A stretch of DNA of 64,000 bases, taken from assembly GCA_037013685.1 (NCBI GenBank), contig CM072884.1:9362001-9426000 (forward strand). The letters run 5' to 3'. Positions 50,351-63,940 of this stretch are shown piece after piece; positions within the stretch are counted from its first letter, which is position 1, and each line of letters starts with the position of its first letter. The notes under the pieces are model-generated. The model saw only the letters and a list, made by a program, of their open reading frames with translations, was not told the origin of the DNA and did no database searches. Position numbers and translations under genes: made by a program. This DNA comes from Acridotheres tristis (lineage: Eukaryota; Chordata; Aves; Passeriformes; Sturnidae).

Positions 50351-52949
50351 CTGAACTGAGGAGTACTACTCCTACATGCATATAAATGATGCTTCCTTTG
50401 ACTTTTCAAAGTGAGACTCTCTAGAATTAATGGAAGTTCTGTGCCAGAAAGCTCCAGGATCATCATGACCACTACAGATGGAATGAAGGTGCACCATAGC
50501 TTCTATGGCCAACAGCAGGCCAGGCTATCCATGGTCCATTCCTACAGCAAAATTCTGGGGAAGCAAATGATACAGAGTGCATGCACATCAGCTAGTGATC
50601 TGCTTCACTCATCTCGAAGATCTTTCAACAGCCTTCCTGACACATTACGACCAAAATATTTAAAAGAGTCCAGCTATTTATTTCACATTATTGCAATTCT
50701 AGGCTTCACTACAAATTCCAAAGGGGAAAAGCTTTGGGAAATATAAAATTTCATTACTGCAGTTCTTAAAACTGTCTGGAGTTTTAAGTTTTGTGCAATG
50801 ATCATATTCAAGCAGAATAAAAGTTAACTGAAAAGAGATGACAAGCTCTGGATCTTCTTTTGCTCCCATACCACAATAGTCTGTGCCTAACATTAGTACT
50901 CCCAGACAGCAGAAAACCAGTAATAATATTTTCCACGAAGCTGTACTGGTAGCTTTAATCATAATGATTTTGCTATTTACAATTAAAGAAATAAGGATTC
51001 AGAGATTAAAAAAAGAAAAAAAAAGTTCTGCCAATTCCCAAAATGTCCTTACATTTGTCCCCTAGGAACCCCAGAAACAGCAGTAATATCGGTGTGATGA
51101 ATTATATTTATCATGCACCTTTGACCACCTCAACAGCTCTCTGCATGCTAATCCATCACTTTGGGAATTATTCAACCATTTCAGGCCCCTGAGCTTCAAA
51201 TGACCGCCATTAGAACAAAGTTTAAATTGCTGGGAATAGCTTGTTCACCAGGGATTAAGCACAAGTAACACTGATGAAATCTTCAGGGTATGTAACTGCT
51301 TAGGAGCTCATAGTCTGGTAGTTCAACCCCGTAAAAACTGATGTCTTGAATGGAGTTTGATAGAAAAGTAGAAGGGAAGTATCTAGTCCTAAGTATCTAG
51401 GTACTTCAATCTGCTCCAAAATCCTTCCTTAGGAAGGATTTGGCAAGAGGTATTCAAAGGATCCTGGCTCATAAAAAGCTCACGTTTAGAAAGGGGCAAA
51501 GTTTCTGCCTTGTTTCCTTCCTTTGCTTTCTCCATCACAGCACTCACAAGAAACCATCCTGAAGGCAGAGCCAAACTTGGTTCTTCAGATGAAGTCATCA
51601 CAAACTCAGTAAAGTGACAGACAACAAAAACTACTCTTACCTTGGAAAAAAAGAGTAGGCAGTGTTAGGATGACAATAATAATTATCTGGAACATAAGAG
51701 ATACATATGTACCACACACATACAGAAAAATATACAAAAATGTACCAATACAGACGAACACTTTTACAATTCTTCCTCTTTAATATTTCCTATTATTTTA
51801 ATACACTTACTAGTTAATATGAACAGAAAATTAAACACCATTGCAATTTGTCAAAGAACTCCCTACCCTATGTAAACACAAAATTTAATAAGCCATTCCT
51901 TGATCATATTTACAGTTCACTCTCTGTTTTTAGATGTTACAGTAAATTAGTGTTTCCTCCTATTGCATTACAGAGTTTGTTGAATAAATGCCAGCAATCA
52001 TACCATTCTGTAAGGAATTAGGGTACTTTTTCTGCAAGGTTGGAGCCATAACAATCATTTAAATCTCAACACAAAACCAGTTCTGTCAATATACTTCCCT
52101 TTGACAGCTGCAATGACTATATCTATATTGATTATAACATCATACATAACATAAATTTACATATTACAGAAAAAGTTCTGTATTAGTCTGAATGGCCAAG
52201 ACCAGAATCACCAATAAGCTGGAACTTGGACCATCTTATTGCTTTATTGTGCCAAATTCTCCAAGTGCACTGAAGTTAGGAACAAGAATTGATTTACAAT
52301 ACACATTATTACAGTATTATTCAAAAACTTGGTACATTTTATTCCTGATTATATAAAACTGTATCCTTGTCACCAATTAATCCTATGCAAAATTGAACTA
52401 ATTCTTGCTTATACAATAATTTGAAGGGTGTAGCTATAAGAATATATCTATTAAAGAAAGAAAACAATGTCCAATTTTTAGATACTAAATTTAGGAAAGT
52501 GTACCAGACTAGCAACTAGCCTCCTTCTCTTTGTGGCATCTATGAAACTATTATTTGACTCCAGTAAATCTAAGTTCCCCCTCAACAAAAACTACACAGG
52601 TATACATGAATAAAGGCCCTGCTTTTACATTTTTCAAGGCTATGTTCATATAGGAAGCATATTTTCATAAAGTTTGTTCATCAAATCCAAAAGAATAAAC
52701 TCCTTAATAGCATTTCTGTTATTAACTGAATTAAGACTTTTTTCCCGACATAAGACATTAAATACGGAATGAATGGAAAAAAAATATATTGAAAAGAGTG
52801 TTTCAATTGAATTTCTTCTAAATCCATCTGCAAAATTGAGTTACAAATTAAAACTTAGGTAAACAAAGACCTGCCAGTCATTTTGGCACTTTCTTTGGGC
52901 CAACTTATCTAAGGCAGCTGCAAAACTACATTTAAGGGTCATATATTTT
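50351..52949. other. non-coding AT-rich sequence, no gene seen
   Basis: No supported gene. An open frame of 111 codons (50411-50746) just right of the LTR is Ser-rich and matches nothing I know. The rest is AT-rich unique-looking sequence. Confidence 0.6.
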
Positions 52950-53560
52950 CCTTCAAATCAGCTTCCAAATGCATCTCAGAGAATGGGCCATGACAATGGT
53001 TTAAAGCTTTACTCCCCTCTGCAGCTACAAGTCATCACAATGCTGACTCTAATCAGGTTACTCTGCATCTGTCTGCCACAAATAACCTAGTAACAACTAA
53101 ATGGATTGCCATAAATCTTTCAATTAGAATTTATAACTTTATTAGCACAATATTTTTGAACTGATTGCATTACTTTGAAGAGCAGCTTTCATTTATTTTG
53201 TCATTTGGGGGTCAAATGTGTACAATGGCTGGAAGCTGAATACACAATAAGAAGCCTTACTTCAGCTTCACGGTGGTCTCCAGAATGTCCCTTCTCCAGA
53301 GACTACAGCCAATTTTTTTAAAGGAACACTTTGTTTGCTGTGCAGAGGTTGAACCACTTGGCTGAATGTGACCAAGTTTCTTCATGACACACAGGGTCAC
53401 ACTGTCAGTTTTATGGCCCTGATAAGGCTTCATGAGAGTAATTTGCCATTGGGCAAGTTTTCAAAGGACTGTATGTCCTTTTTTTTAATTTTGTTTAGAG
53501 CTGTTGAAATCTATGCCAAGGATCATATCTCTACACAAGAGATGAGGATCAAGTGATGCT
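52950..53560. promoter_or_regulatory. candidate conserved non-coding element
   Basis: Long stretch of mixed-composition sequence with few simple repeats. It contains homeodomain-type cores (tctaatcaggtta near 53048; caattagaatttataa near 53121), a CAATGGC / GCCATT-like pair and a run of SOX-like cores (acaatgg, 52994 and 53222). No coding frame. Texture-based judgement only. Confidence 0.28.
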
Positions 53561-56500
53561 CAGTGATCCTAACAAATGTGGCTTAATTCATCAGCATCTT
53601 GAGGTAGGAGGAAAAAGGGCAAAAGATATAAGTTAAAAAAAAAATTAAGTAGTTATTTCACTACTGTAAGTACTTACTGGTGTAAGTATTCTGTATTTTC
53701 TTTGCTGAACTACAACAATTCAAAACAGCATATATTATGGTTAAGAAGAGGAAATGAATTAAGCAGTTGACTTGGATGACTACAGTTCAGCATTTTGACA
53801 ACACTGCTATACAAACACAAATGCATTTATGTTTAATACATAGCCACACATGCACCCCAAAAAATCAAGGTGAGCTTAATTTCATTTTTGTTTTAAGGGA
53901 TTAACTTCTACAAATTTTAGACAAAAGAGACAAAATTTGAAATTTGGAGAAAAATCTAACTTCAAAATTCAAGAATGAAACTATATTAGGGATAACTGAA
54001 GCTAAAGGCACTTTCCCATCTGAAGACTGAAAAAGATCAGGAATTTCAGTGGAAAAGGGAACCTCAAGAAGATGAAGGCTCAGAAATAGCCATACATTCC
54101 TTTGTGTTTTGTTCATTATTACATGGGAGTTTGCAGAGTTGTTAACATACATTAGATTCTCTGGCAAGATCTAAGCATAATTTATCAGGTTTAACTGGCT
54201 GCTTAGGTGAAACTGTGAGTATAGACACAAATAACAGGTCATTCATTGCTGTTTATAGCTTGAGATACAAGTGAAATGTGCAAAACAGGTGAAAAGTGCA
54301 TATATAGAGGCATCATGTCTACAAGGTGCTTCAGATCATACTTAGATGCTACAGAAAAAAGCAATTAAGTAGCCCACTTGCTAGAAAAAGACATTGGTTT
54401 CAATTTTATTTCTTCCTTGCAACACCAGAAAATTTTGCAGTAAGAAAAAAAAATACATTGCTAAGTAAATTGTTATAGAAAGGAACAGATTTATTACAAA
54501 GCTGCCCCTGCCACACCCAAATTAAGAACAGATTTACCTAAGACTGTAATATAAAAAGTGAACCTGCCCTGCTTTTTGTTCTGCCAACTTAGACTATTCA
54601 AATGGCTTGCAGCCTAAAATTTGACATCCAAACATTCTCAAGCACCCCAGAAAATGAGTCAAGACTTGATATTTCTATGAGCAACATGGATCTGGCATCA
54701 CAGGATTCATGAGCGCCTCTCAAACATGCATGGCAACCAAAAGCCACTAAGAGCCAGAAATAGAAACTCAGAGACAAAAATCACTCTCCTTCCTGCTTCC
54801 ACACACCTCTAACTGACCTTTCACCCACAAGAAAATTTGTTCAAGATAACCCAGGAATCTTGAACTAGCTCATTTCTTAGATGCTATGGAAGGAAGTGTC
54901 AGTTGGTAGAAATCACACTGCATTATTTTTCAAACACATGTGCCATAATGAGCCAAAATAACTTCTGGTTTATCTTTAGGCACCTTTCTTCTGTTATGAA
55001 GTTTAGGAAAGAGCCTTTAAAAATGTTTAAGGGTGCAAAAAATAAATCTTACTAATAAAAAACGTGTAGTAGCAAGGTAATTATCTTCCACACTACAACA
55101 CTCTTAAATCTCTAAAGAAAATAAGAAAATGTACTTATAATAAATGTTCATATATTTTCTAAAAACGACAATTTATTGTAGTAAAACTGCTCTGCTCTTC
55201 AAAAGCATCTCCATAGGGATTCTTAAGGAAACAGAGTGGTTAAATTCCTTAAAAAACTAGATAAAATAGATAGAATAGGCTTGTTTTTTCATCAAACTGC
55301 TCATAGTTTACATTTAAGGAGACATGCCTTGATTCTTCATTCCTGGATCCTCTTCAGATTTAATTACATTCACAGACCCAGCATTTCTGAGTGCACAATT
55401 CCCTGTGGCTCCTGGCTGGCCACTACCAAGGTGTCCACATTTGTCTGTGTTGCCTATATAGAATACGGGCAGTGCAGGCTCAGCCCAGACTCTGAGCCTA
55501 TAATAGGGAGTAAAGTTAGGAAAAAGGAAATACAGGCCACTTGTGTTCAACTTTAAACCTGTCCAGACATGGTTTGTGGCATTATTTCACCAGACCATTG
55601 TGCTGTCAGGATAAGAGATTACAAGAATTTCTTTTGAATTTACTTTAAGGCTTGCAGTGTTGATAAAACACAGTATACTGAGCAAAAACGTGAGTTAGAC
55701 CATAAAGTTTTCACACTCTTGGCATAAATTTGAGGTATCTTTGTTTTTTCAGCTCTGAATCTGATAATGTAAGCACTGCATCTGCTTTTAGTAAGCCTTC
55801 TGAATTTTCTTCTCAGTTAGGAAAATATAATAATGCACCAAGCTATTAGAGCAATGAGCATCATCCGCCTCAATAAATGTTATAGATCACTCTCTTTCGA
55901 AAAACACAATTCTCAAGCCCACCTAAGGCCACCTAAAAACTTGCTCAAAACAAACTCTACAAATTCATAAAGATGTAAAAAAATATTTTCAACACAATGA
56001 ACATGTGCAGTTTTAAGAAAATCAGATTGAACTTACATAACTAATTTCCCCCCTGGTTAAACTCCCTTTTTATTTAAAACTAGAAGTTACCAGTTATGAC
56101 TATATGTTTTAAAAAGCTTATTTTTAACTCAAGACCATACTGCTGTAAAAGCAAGAAGTACTTAGTGTACCTAAAACCTCATTAGATTGATCAGTATTAT
56201 CCTTAACCACTGAAATGGAAAACTAAGAATATTAATATGGCAGCTTTGACATCACAACAATTGATGCAAATTCTAGGGTCTAACTTGATAATTCCTGCAT
56301 GCTTCCCCCAGTGAAAGAGCAGAACTATTGTCATATTCTGAGCATATGTGCAGTTTAACCTTACTTCGTTTTTGTAACGCGGAATTGTGACAAAGAACTG
56401 GAATTCATTTTCTAAAATAACACATCCTATGTGTCAATAAAAAGAAACAAGAGAAGTCACTAGAATAAATGAGGCTGATTATAAGTCAGATCTCAAAAGG

Positions 56501-57248
56501 ATATTATCAACTCTAAAGTAAGTCAAATGTCAAACTTGGGTTAAAAGTCATTTCAAGTACTGCATATATTCTTCCACATTTTGGGATAATCCCCTCTAGA
56601 TTAATGCCTTCTTATCAGTTTTCCCCCTCTCAGTTTATTCAAAATACTTATGAAAAGAAAAATCAAGCAAGCAGTAAAAGCCAAGGTGCTCTGGCAGTAA
56701 GAAAATAAGTAGCCATAGCAGGTGAAATCTCTCAGGGCTACAAGAGCAACTTGTGTACAAAGCTGTGCCTGTGGATGAACACTGATCAGCTCTTGTATCA
56801 ACAGGAGCACAGTGCCCCGTAGGTACCTCCTGTACCAGAATTGAGACACTTCACACCAACAGCACACTGAGCTCACAAACTCTTTTGGGATAAAGAGGTA
56901 TTTCCCAACAGTTTGTCGAAAAAGGGTCATAACATCAAAATCTGCAGCAGAGGGATGGACTGAAACCATAGCACGTTCTCTTCTGTTTTAATCAAAATCT
57001 GGAATGAATATTAGCCAAAAGGAGAAAATTAAAATGTATACTTGTAAGTACTTTATACAACGTACGTGGCAAATTGAGTAAAATGAAAAAAAGTTTCTAC
57101 ATTTTATACAAAATTTTAACTCAAGTTTATTTTCATAGTGAATATTTTTAAGCTCATGAAAAAGCTTTAGCTCTTGAAACAAGATCCATTCATTGGTTAA
57201 CTGATACAAGCACTGAATGTAAGGCCTGATTTTTACTTCAATACTCGT
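53561..57248. other. non-coding AT-rich sequence, no gene seen
   Basis: No supported gene. Open frames of 106 and 122 codons (55236-55556 plus strand; 56969-56601 minus strand) are unrecognised and fall in ordinary sequence. The last part may belong to the retroposed transcript end that follows. Confidence 0.6.
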
Positions 57249-57290
57249 AATAAAGCTGTAGTTTAATTCTCTGGGAAAAAAAAAAAAAAA
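57249..57290 (+). pseudogene. possible processed-transcript end: AATAAA followed by A(15)
   Basis: AATAAA at 57249-57254 is followed 21 bases later by 15 A (57276-57290). Spacing and order fit the 3' end of a retroposed polyadenylated RNA, as at 49.7 kb. The upstream sequence is not recognised. A chance arrangement is quite possible in DNA this AT-rich. Confidence 0.25.
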
Positions 57291-59370
57291 TCAATCAATT
57301 TACCTCCTCTCAAAGCATCTTTTCCCCTTGGCTGAACATGACATTAAAGGTTTCAAATGTCATACTTGTAAACTGTGTGGAATTAAAAGATGTCTCTATG
57401 GAACTGCTATATTAAATGGATCTTAAAGTTGTTTATGATTGAAAAGAATGATAGGAATTAGGTACTTGACAAACCTAAAAAGTAAAAAAGGAAAAGAAAC
57501 AGGCTCTTAAGCATTCCAGAAATAAAACTCGCTAGATAAAGAACTGTAAAAATTAAGGATTACAACTCCCTGAACCTTAAACATTAAGCCCACTACAAGT
57601 GCAAAACATTAACAATTTACTTCCATCAAGACATTTGTTACAAGCCCGCATAATACCAACATAAAAGCTTTTTTATACTTCAGTTGATGAAAGCAACATT
57701 TCCTTCCAAACTCTCTCATCACATTTCATGATGTCCAATAGATTATAGATTAAAAGTCATATTTGCTCAAATCTATACATAGTCAACACCCATTCTGGCT
57801 CCATTGTCTAGACCACTTTGTACCTTGAAGAATAAAGACAACAAATAAACTTGAAACATCTTCACTGTGTTAGATTTCACTTCACTACTGCAACCAGCAT
57901 TATTCTCATCTTTGATGTCAACAACCCAAAAGAGTATTAGATAAATTTGCTTCACTCTCAACATCAGAATCCTATTGGCAAGTGCCATGAGAAGGGAAAA
58001 AACAGAACAAAGAACCCCAACAGAAAACCAAAGCATGTTTGATACTTTTTCTTTGGGCATTTTTTCTCCTGTTAATTTTCATAATTTTCCTAAACATTAG
58101 GATGCAGGGTTCATTTGACTTGTTTTTGAAGCAAATCCTGCCCGTTACTCACTCTATGCTTCTTTTATAGTATAAATGTGCATTTGATATTTGGGCTAAG
58201 AAGCTGCTACTATTTCTATTATTTATTAACAATGTTTTAACTTCCTTTACTAAAATTCTTACCATAAGATTGAAATCACTTGGACATTTTCATCTGCTTT
58301 AAATGAAGCAGGAAGGATGGGATTTTGTACCTCATTTTCTCACATCAAGATTTTTCCTTGTAGGTACTCACAAATTTTTGAAAATAAAAATGTTAGCATA
58401 GCAGCACCAACAACTCAGTGATCCCTAAATAAATATTTTGTAACCTGGAAGAACAGTAGTGTGCCACCTCCAACTGGGCTTGCTCCAGGACTGGACTCCA
58501 TAAAAATCCCCCTAATCATAGATAGGCTGTCAAACAACAATAATGGGATTTACCGTGTAACAGGGATGAAATTATTAGCTCTCTAAAAAGATATCTGCTT
58601 TGATATGAATTTGCCAGTTTTAGACTTCAAAAAATCACTGCATATTTCTGTCTTATAAAGCCAAATCTTCTTTCCTTCTGAAAAGCACCTTTTATTTCTT
58701 GAAATGCTCCAAGAAAAGACAAGTATCAGTGCATTACAGCTTTGGAATTTACTATGTTTGCCACTTTAGGCATCAGCCCAAGAACACTCTTCAGTAGTTT
58801 TTTTAATAAGTGTGTTTATCACCAAAAGAGATGATGCCCTTCTAATTCCTATGACATTTGTCCTATCAATCCTGAGCACAACACTGCCAGTTCCTAGACC
58901 CATGATCACACAGGTAGCCGAGCATGTTACTGCTCAGGCAAATGTGTTATGAATGCTCAGATGATGAACTATGGTAAGGATGGATGTCAGAGGTGATGAA
59001 ACTGATAATCCATCAGTAATTTTCTAACCACCCCAACATCTCTGACCCATTGAACTAAATAAATGTATTTAATCACTGACTAGTCAACAGATCAGATGGT
59101 GCCACAGAGTGAAATGAGTGTCTTGACAAAGGGAAGACAGGCACTACCTAAACCACTGCCACCACAAGCATATCTTATCTCAGCCACTTATCCACAAACA
59201 CAGATTGAACCTTAAACCATACTACAAAACTTTTGTTTACTACAAAATACAAAACTTACCTCGTAAGATTATCCATAAGTAAATAATTCTGGCAGCACAT
59301 TCCAGACTCTTTTCTTGTAAACATATTAGGTTAAAACCACAAAAAAATCCCCAACTCTCCAGTCACTTCT
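57291..59370. other. non-coding AT-rich sequence, no gene seen
   Basis: No supported feature. Open frames are short and unrecognised. Confidence 0.65.
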
Positions 59371-59965
59371 GATGACTCATAGCCCAAATAACACAATACC
59401 AGCAAAGGACGTTGTTTCCATAGAAGGCTTTTCAGCACCTTTCTGGATGATGTGTTCTACCTCTGGTCTGACTGCTGCCAGCTTCGTGACTAAGAAGAAT
59501 GGCAGGACAAATCTCATACCCTTCACAGAAGTCTTAAGCAAACTTTTCTTGGCACTCAAAAACCTGATTGTGCTCAAAGTGGTACTTTCCCCAGGTGTTC
59601 CTATGGCAAAAACAACATGCCTGCCCAGCGCTGGGTTATTAATGTCTCATTCTCCTGATGTTCTGTGCTGGCAGCCATGACAGAAGGCTTTGAACTTGTT
59701 TATTCACACTTGTTTAATCCTGTCTCCACACAGCACATCACAGCCTGTGGGGCTTGGAAGATGGATGAGTGAAACCAAGGCCACGAGGGGGTCAGGGTCA
59801 GGGTTGTCACTGAATCTCAATAACTCCATCACTCACTGTAGCGGGCACTTCAAAGGTCACCTCAACCAAGGAGTTTGGGATAGATGTGGAAAAACAGCTG
59901 GCACAAGCATACACATATTCCCTGCAGTTGATGCTACACATGGAAGCAAGTATAAATCCTTGCTT
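59371..59965 (-). other. coding-like stretch broken by stops, possible old gene remnant
   Basis: Read on the minus strand, one frame from about 59808 down to 59377 is open except for two stops. An upstream segment (about 59960 to 59812) is open in another frame and ends with a peptide rich in Val, Glu and Thr. Composition is GC-richer than the flanks. The arrangement could be a frameshifted pseudogene, but no protein family is recognised, and the plus strand is open over much of the same range too (59372-59680 and 59690-60037). Chance is the safer reading. Confidence 0.2.
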
Positions 59966-60359
59966 TCACTATGCCTTCAGCTAGTTTTAGTCTACTTGGT
60001 TGTAAAAAGAAGAAAAAAAGTTAAAAAGTTTCTTTAAAAATAGCTAGCTGGTATCAAGCAGCAGCACACAGGCAAAAGAAAGAACAACTAAAAATCAGAA
60101 AATAAATATGCCAGTTTAAAATTTCTGCTGTAACTAAGGGAAAGGAGCAAAAAGAGCACACGATGTTGCAGACTGGCTCTAGTAGACAGTGACAGTGGAG
60201 GGCAATACATTTCATCCCACTTGTATTGTGCACACTGCATGCCTGGCAAAGAAGCTTCTTTGAAGCACAGACAGCACAGACAAACTCACTCCTACTCTGT
60301 CCATTATACAGAAATGCTAATGTGAATCAATGATAAATCCTTATTTTTAAAAGCTTTAT
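59966..60359. other. non-coding sequence, nothing identified
   Basis: Ordinary sequence with A-rich patches; no gene or repeat family recognised. Confidence 0.6.
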
Positions 60360-60431
60360 GTTTAGAATATATGTTTTTCATATACATACATATTTCATGC
60401 ATATATATTCATATATATAAAATTATATATC
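60360..60431. repeat. AT-rich simple sequence (TATA/CATA type)
   Basis: Degenerate alternating TA and CATA units over about 70 bases (atatat, catacatacat, tcatatatat, aattatatat). Low-complexity, imperfect microsatellite. Confidence 0.85.
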
Positions 60432-63400
60432 TAAAACAGGTTAAATAACTGTATACTCCTCAGGTCCTAAACAATACTGACAATATTCAGTATAATTTGA
60501 GAATTTTCATTCCCAGAACGTTAGCAAATAATTATGTTGTTCACATCTATATTGCACAGTATATCCTGTTTGTTCACCTGTTCTGTTTGCCACTGGCAAG
60601 AACTTCATCACACAATATACAAAACTGTCCCCTTCTTATAGCTCTGAACTTGTCCTTTGTACATCCACCTCATAATAAACCACTCTGCAAAAGTGAACTT
60701 ATTTCCAAGAGAGATGGAAATAAGTATTATCTCTAAGCACATGTGCAGCATTGCAATTAAAAGCATAAATTTGATCCAACCAAGATCTCATTTGTTCAGA
60801 ATGAAAGTGTATAATGAGAAAAGTGACATATAAACTTAGATCTGCACATATTCATACAGTGTATTTATGATAGCCAGTCAAAATATTTTGATGAATAGCA
60901 AAACTAGCAGGTGAATTAAATAAAGAATAGTCAAAGACAAGCTTTTATTTTAGAAAGAGGAAACAAGTCCTTACAATCCGACCAAGCTATTTGGGAAGAA
61001 AATCCAGATAAAAAATAAAAGCAATAACAGGGCTCTATCCCAGTCTCTCCAAAAAATGAAAAAGCATAGGCTTCAATGTAGACATCACTTAGACTAATGA
61101 CACTGGCAGAGAAAGAAGAAATTCTACAATAATTTGCAGATCCAATTTTTATGCCTTACTTTTTTTTTTCTTGGAGGTGATTAGGGTTTTGCTTTTGTTT
61201 TTTCTTCAAATGGTTGGTTTGCTTTTTGAAGCATTTTTGTACGATATCCATTTCTTAAAGACAAAGGAAATCTTTTTGTTAGGATTGCTACAACTTCTTT
61301 CCCTATGGCCCATTTTCTGAAAACTTTATTAAGTGCTCCCAAGGGGGAGGGTGGGAGCAAGGGAGTCTTATTTCCACAATTTTTAATAAGACTGATACAA
61401 TAAAAGTTTATATAACACATATAAAAATCCATTAAGAAGTCCAAAATTTGCAGTAACTGATACATTCAGGATCAAATGGAAACACAATCTTAATAAAAGC
61501 ATGAAGAAAGTCACCTGGCTTTTTATAGTAGGAAGAGAAAGGCAAATAAAATGATGACTATCCCTCATATTTTTAAGATATCATACTACCAATCAAAATA
61601 TTTGGCTTCTGCCTGTGGTTCTGCAGTCAACATGATACATAGCTTCGAACAGATGGCTCTGAATCTCAAAGAAAACATGACTGATGTTCAGTATTGCCAC
61701 CACTGACTTTCAGACAGGCATCTGTAGGAGAGAAATTTACACGTCTGAAGCAGGTAATTAAGTTGCTTCTACAGTAAAATAAGAATTGTATCTATGGTAA
61801 GGGATGGACCAGGAGCTCTAAGGCACAAATCTTTAGCATCCAGAGTAGCTTCAATCAGTTTTCCCAGCTGAGTGTCCAGACTGCAGGCTACTTAAATCTT
61901 CCTCCAACAATCTGAATGAATAACATTTAATCAACCCAAGAATTAGATGATTTGAGGTAAATGTGACTTCTAGTTGCTGATTAAGTTTGAAGCATAAAAA
62001 AAAAAATATAAAAATGAGAAGACAAGAGTTAGAAATTATGTAGGTGGAACACAAAAGCAAATACTTTCTCAAAATTATTTTAAGATTTTTGCCCTTTACT
62101 CTTTAGCAACCAAGGTGCTTTGCTAAAAGGAAAACCCATCCTAACAAACCTTGAAAAGTTTTAACTTTCCAGTTTGCTTCAATAACCCCAAATTAACATC
62201 CAGACTGTGCTTCCCTATGGGCCTTGTTATCAACTTAATTTTAAAACATTCTAAATACACTATACTTAAGAGAAAAGCAAGGTGCACAAAAAACAAAGCA
62301 AGTTTGACTCTATGCAAGAATCTTTTTCATAAAGACAATCTTTCAGTAAAGAGAACACACATCTCAGTGGCTAAGGCAGTGTTTCACCCAGATTTCAACT
62401 GCTCCAGGCTTTCCACTACCTGTGCTTTTTTTTTTGGATCCCAGCCAAGAAGAACAATTGTATTTGTCCAGAATCCATGAGGTGAACGAGCTTAAGAAAG
62501 TGCTTAAACTTCAAGCACACAAGCTTAAACACCTTGTGTGTTCTCTAAATTAGTGGTTTTTTACTCTCAAAGGCACTAGACTGACCAACTGGTGAGACCC
62601 AGGGGGTCATTATGCCACTGCTTCCCATGTGAAATAAAAGACATGATATATAACTACATCAACAGTGCTGCTCTGGAGAAAACACCGGAATTCTCACATT
62701 CTAAACACACCCAAAGTTACATTTGGCATTCATCACTGCTAAAATACAAAATGATTCCTATAATCCCATAAGACTGACAGATAATAGGACAGTCAGCAGA
62801 TGGGGAATTTTTGTACACATTATGACCTGAAAAATAATTCCATGTTTAGTCAGTCTAATTTCTTTTGCAAGATTGTTGCTCAATTTATCCCCTTCAAGCA
62901 GAAGATATTTTTCCTCAGGTTCTCATGTACTGTTTGTTTTGCAATTACAACAGAAAGAAACTACTTCCTTCCCACAAGCAATGCTTCTAAGTCTCAGCCT
63001 TGCTGGGCTGCTAATCTCTTCATAGGCTGACAGAAACTTGTTTCCTTCTCATTTATTTCATCAAATGATTTTGCATGTGAAGTGAGCAACAGGCAGGTTT
63101 GAGTCCAATTAGTAGAAGACAAGTCCTCCAGCAAGATGCAGGTGGTTTAAGGAACTGCCAATTTCGAACACCAAGGCCAACATCTATTTTGGCATACAAG
63201 ATTAGGCAATGAACCCAGCAGGACCCAACAGGAGGATCATTAGATGAGAAGAATGGGATGACACTGGAAATTAGTATAGGAGACACTAATTAAAGTGGAA
63301 TAACAGCAAGTACAAGGCCATATTCTTTCAAACCCATCACAAGGAAGTTGATGGCACAATAGAGCTCATCTGTTACAAATTACAGAGAGACAGATCTGTG

Positions 63401-63761
63401 TCTGATTAGTGCAGAATGACTATGAGTTAACAAATGCTTATAAAAAAGTTAAACATGATCACAGGACTGCTGGATTAGAGAACAGTCAAGATAGTCATTA
63501 ACATTAGTTCATCATGCACAGCATGCAAGTCTTGAAATATTACATGCAATCTACCCACTCATGTCTCAGAAAACATGTGCAGCCTAGAACAGGTGATGAA
63601 TGACTACTAGGATCAAGCAAATATTTTCCAAGAAAACTTATGAGTTTTTCTTGTTTAACTTAGTGATAGTGGAGATGAGAAGTGAAATCACAGTGGTCTG
63701 TAAATACAAAGGAGAGAAAACAACTACAGAAATCTATAAACTACTACAACTACAAAATCAG
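60432..63761. other. non-coding AT-rich sequence, no gene seen
   Basis: No supported gene. It contains a T run near 61161-61170 and an A run near 61998-62006. Open frames up to 109 codons are unrecognised. Confidence 0.65.
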
Positions 63762-63940
63762 ATCATAGAATCTCAGAATAGTTAGAGTAGAAATTAACCT
63801 TGTAAATGTCATCTAGTCCAATCCTCCCTGCAATGAGTAGGGACATCTTCAACTAGACCAGGCTGCTCAGAGCTCCAGTCATCCTGACCTTGAACCTAAT
63901 ATTCTCAGCCTTTCCTCCCAGGAGAGGTGCTCCAAAATCA
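63762..63940 (-). mobile_element. CR1 LINE fragment (antisense) with internal deletion
   Basis: Starts with the antisense CR1 3' terminal repeat ('atcatagaatctcagaat'), then 'gtcatctagtccaatcc', 'agggacatcttcaactagac', 'caggctgctcagagctcc' and 'tgaccttgaac'. It then jumps to 'ctcagcc', 'cctcccaggagaggtgctcc', which in CR1 lies a few hundred bases further 5'. The copy therefore carries an internal deletion near 63895-63903. Divergence is moderate. It may continue past the window edge region but is not recognisable after about 63940. Confidence 0.85.
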
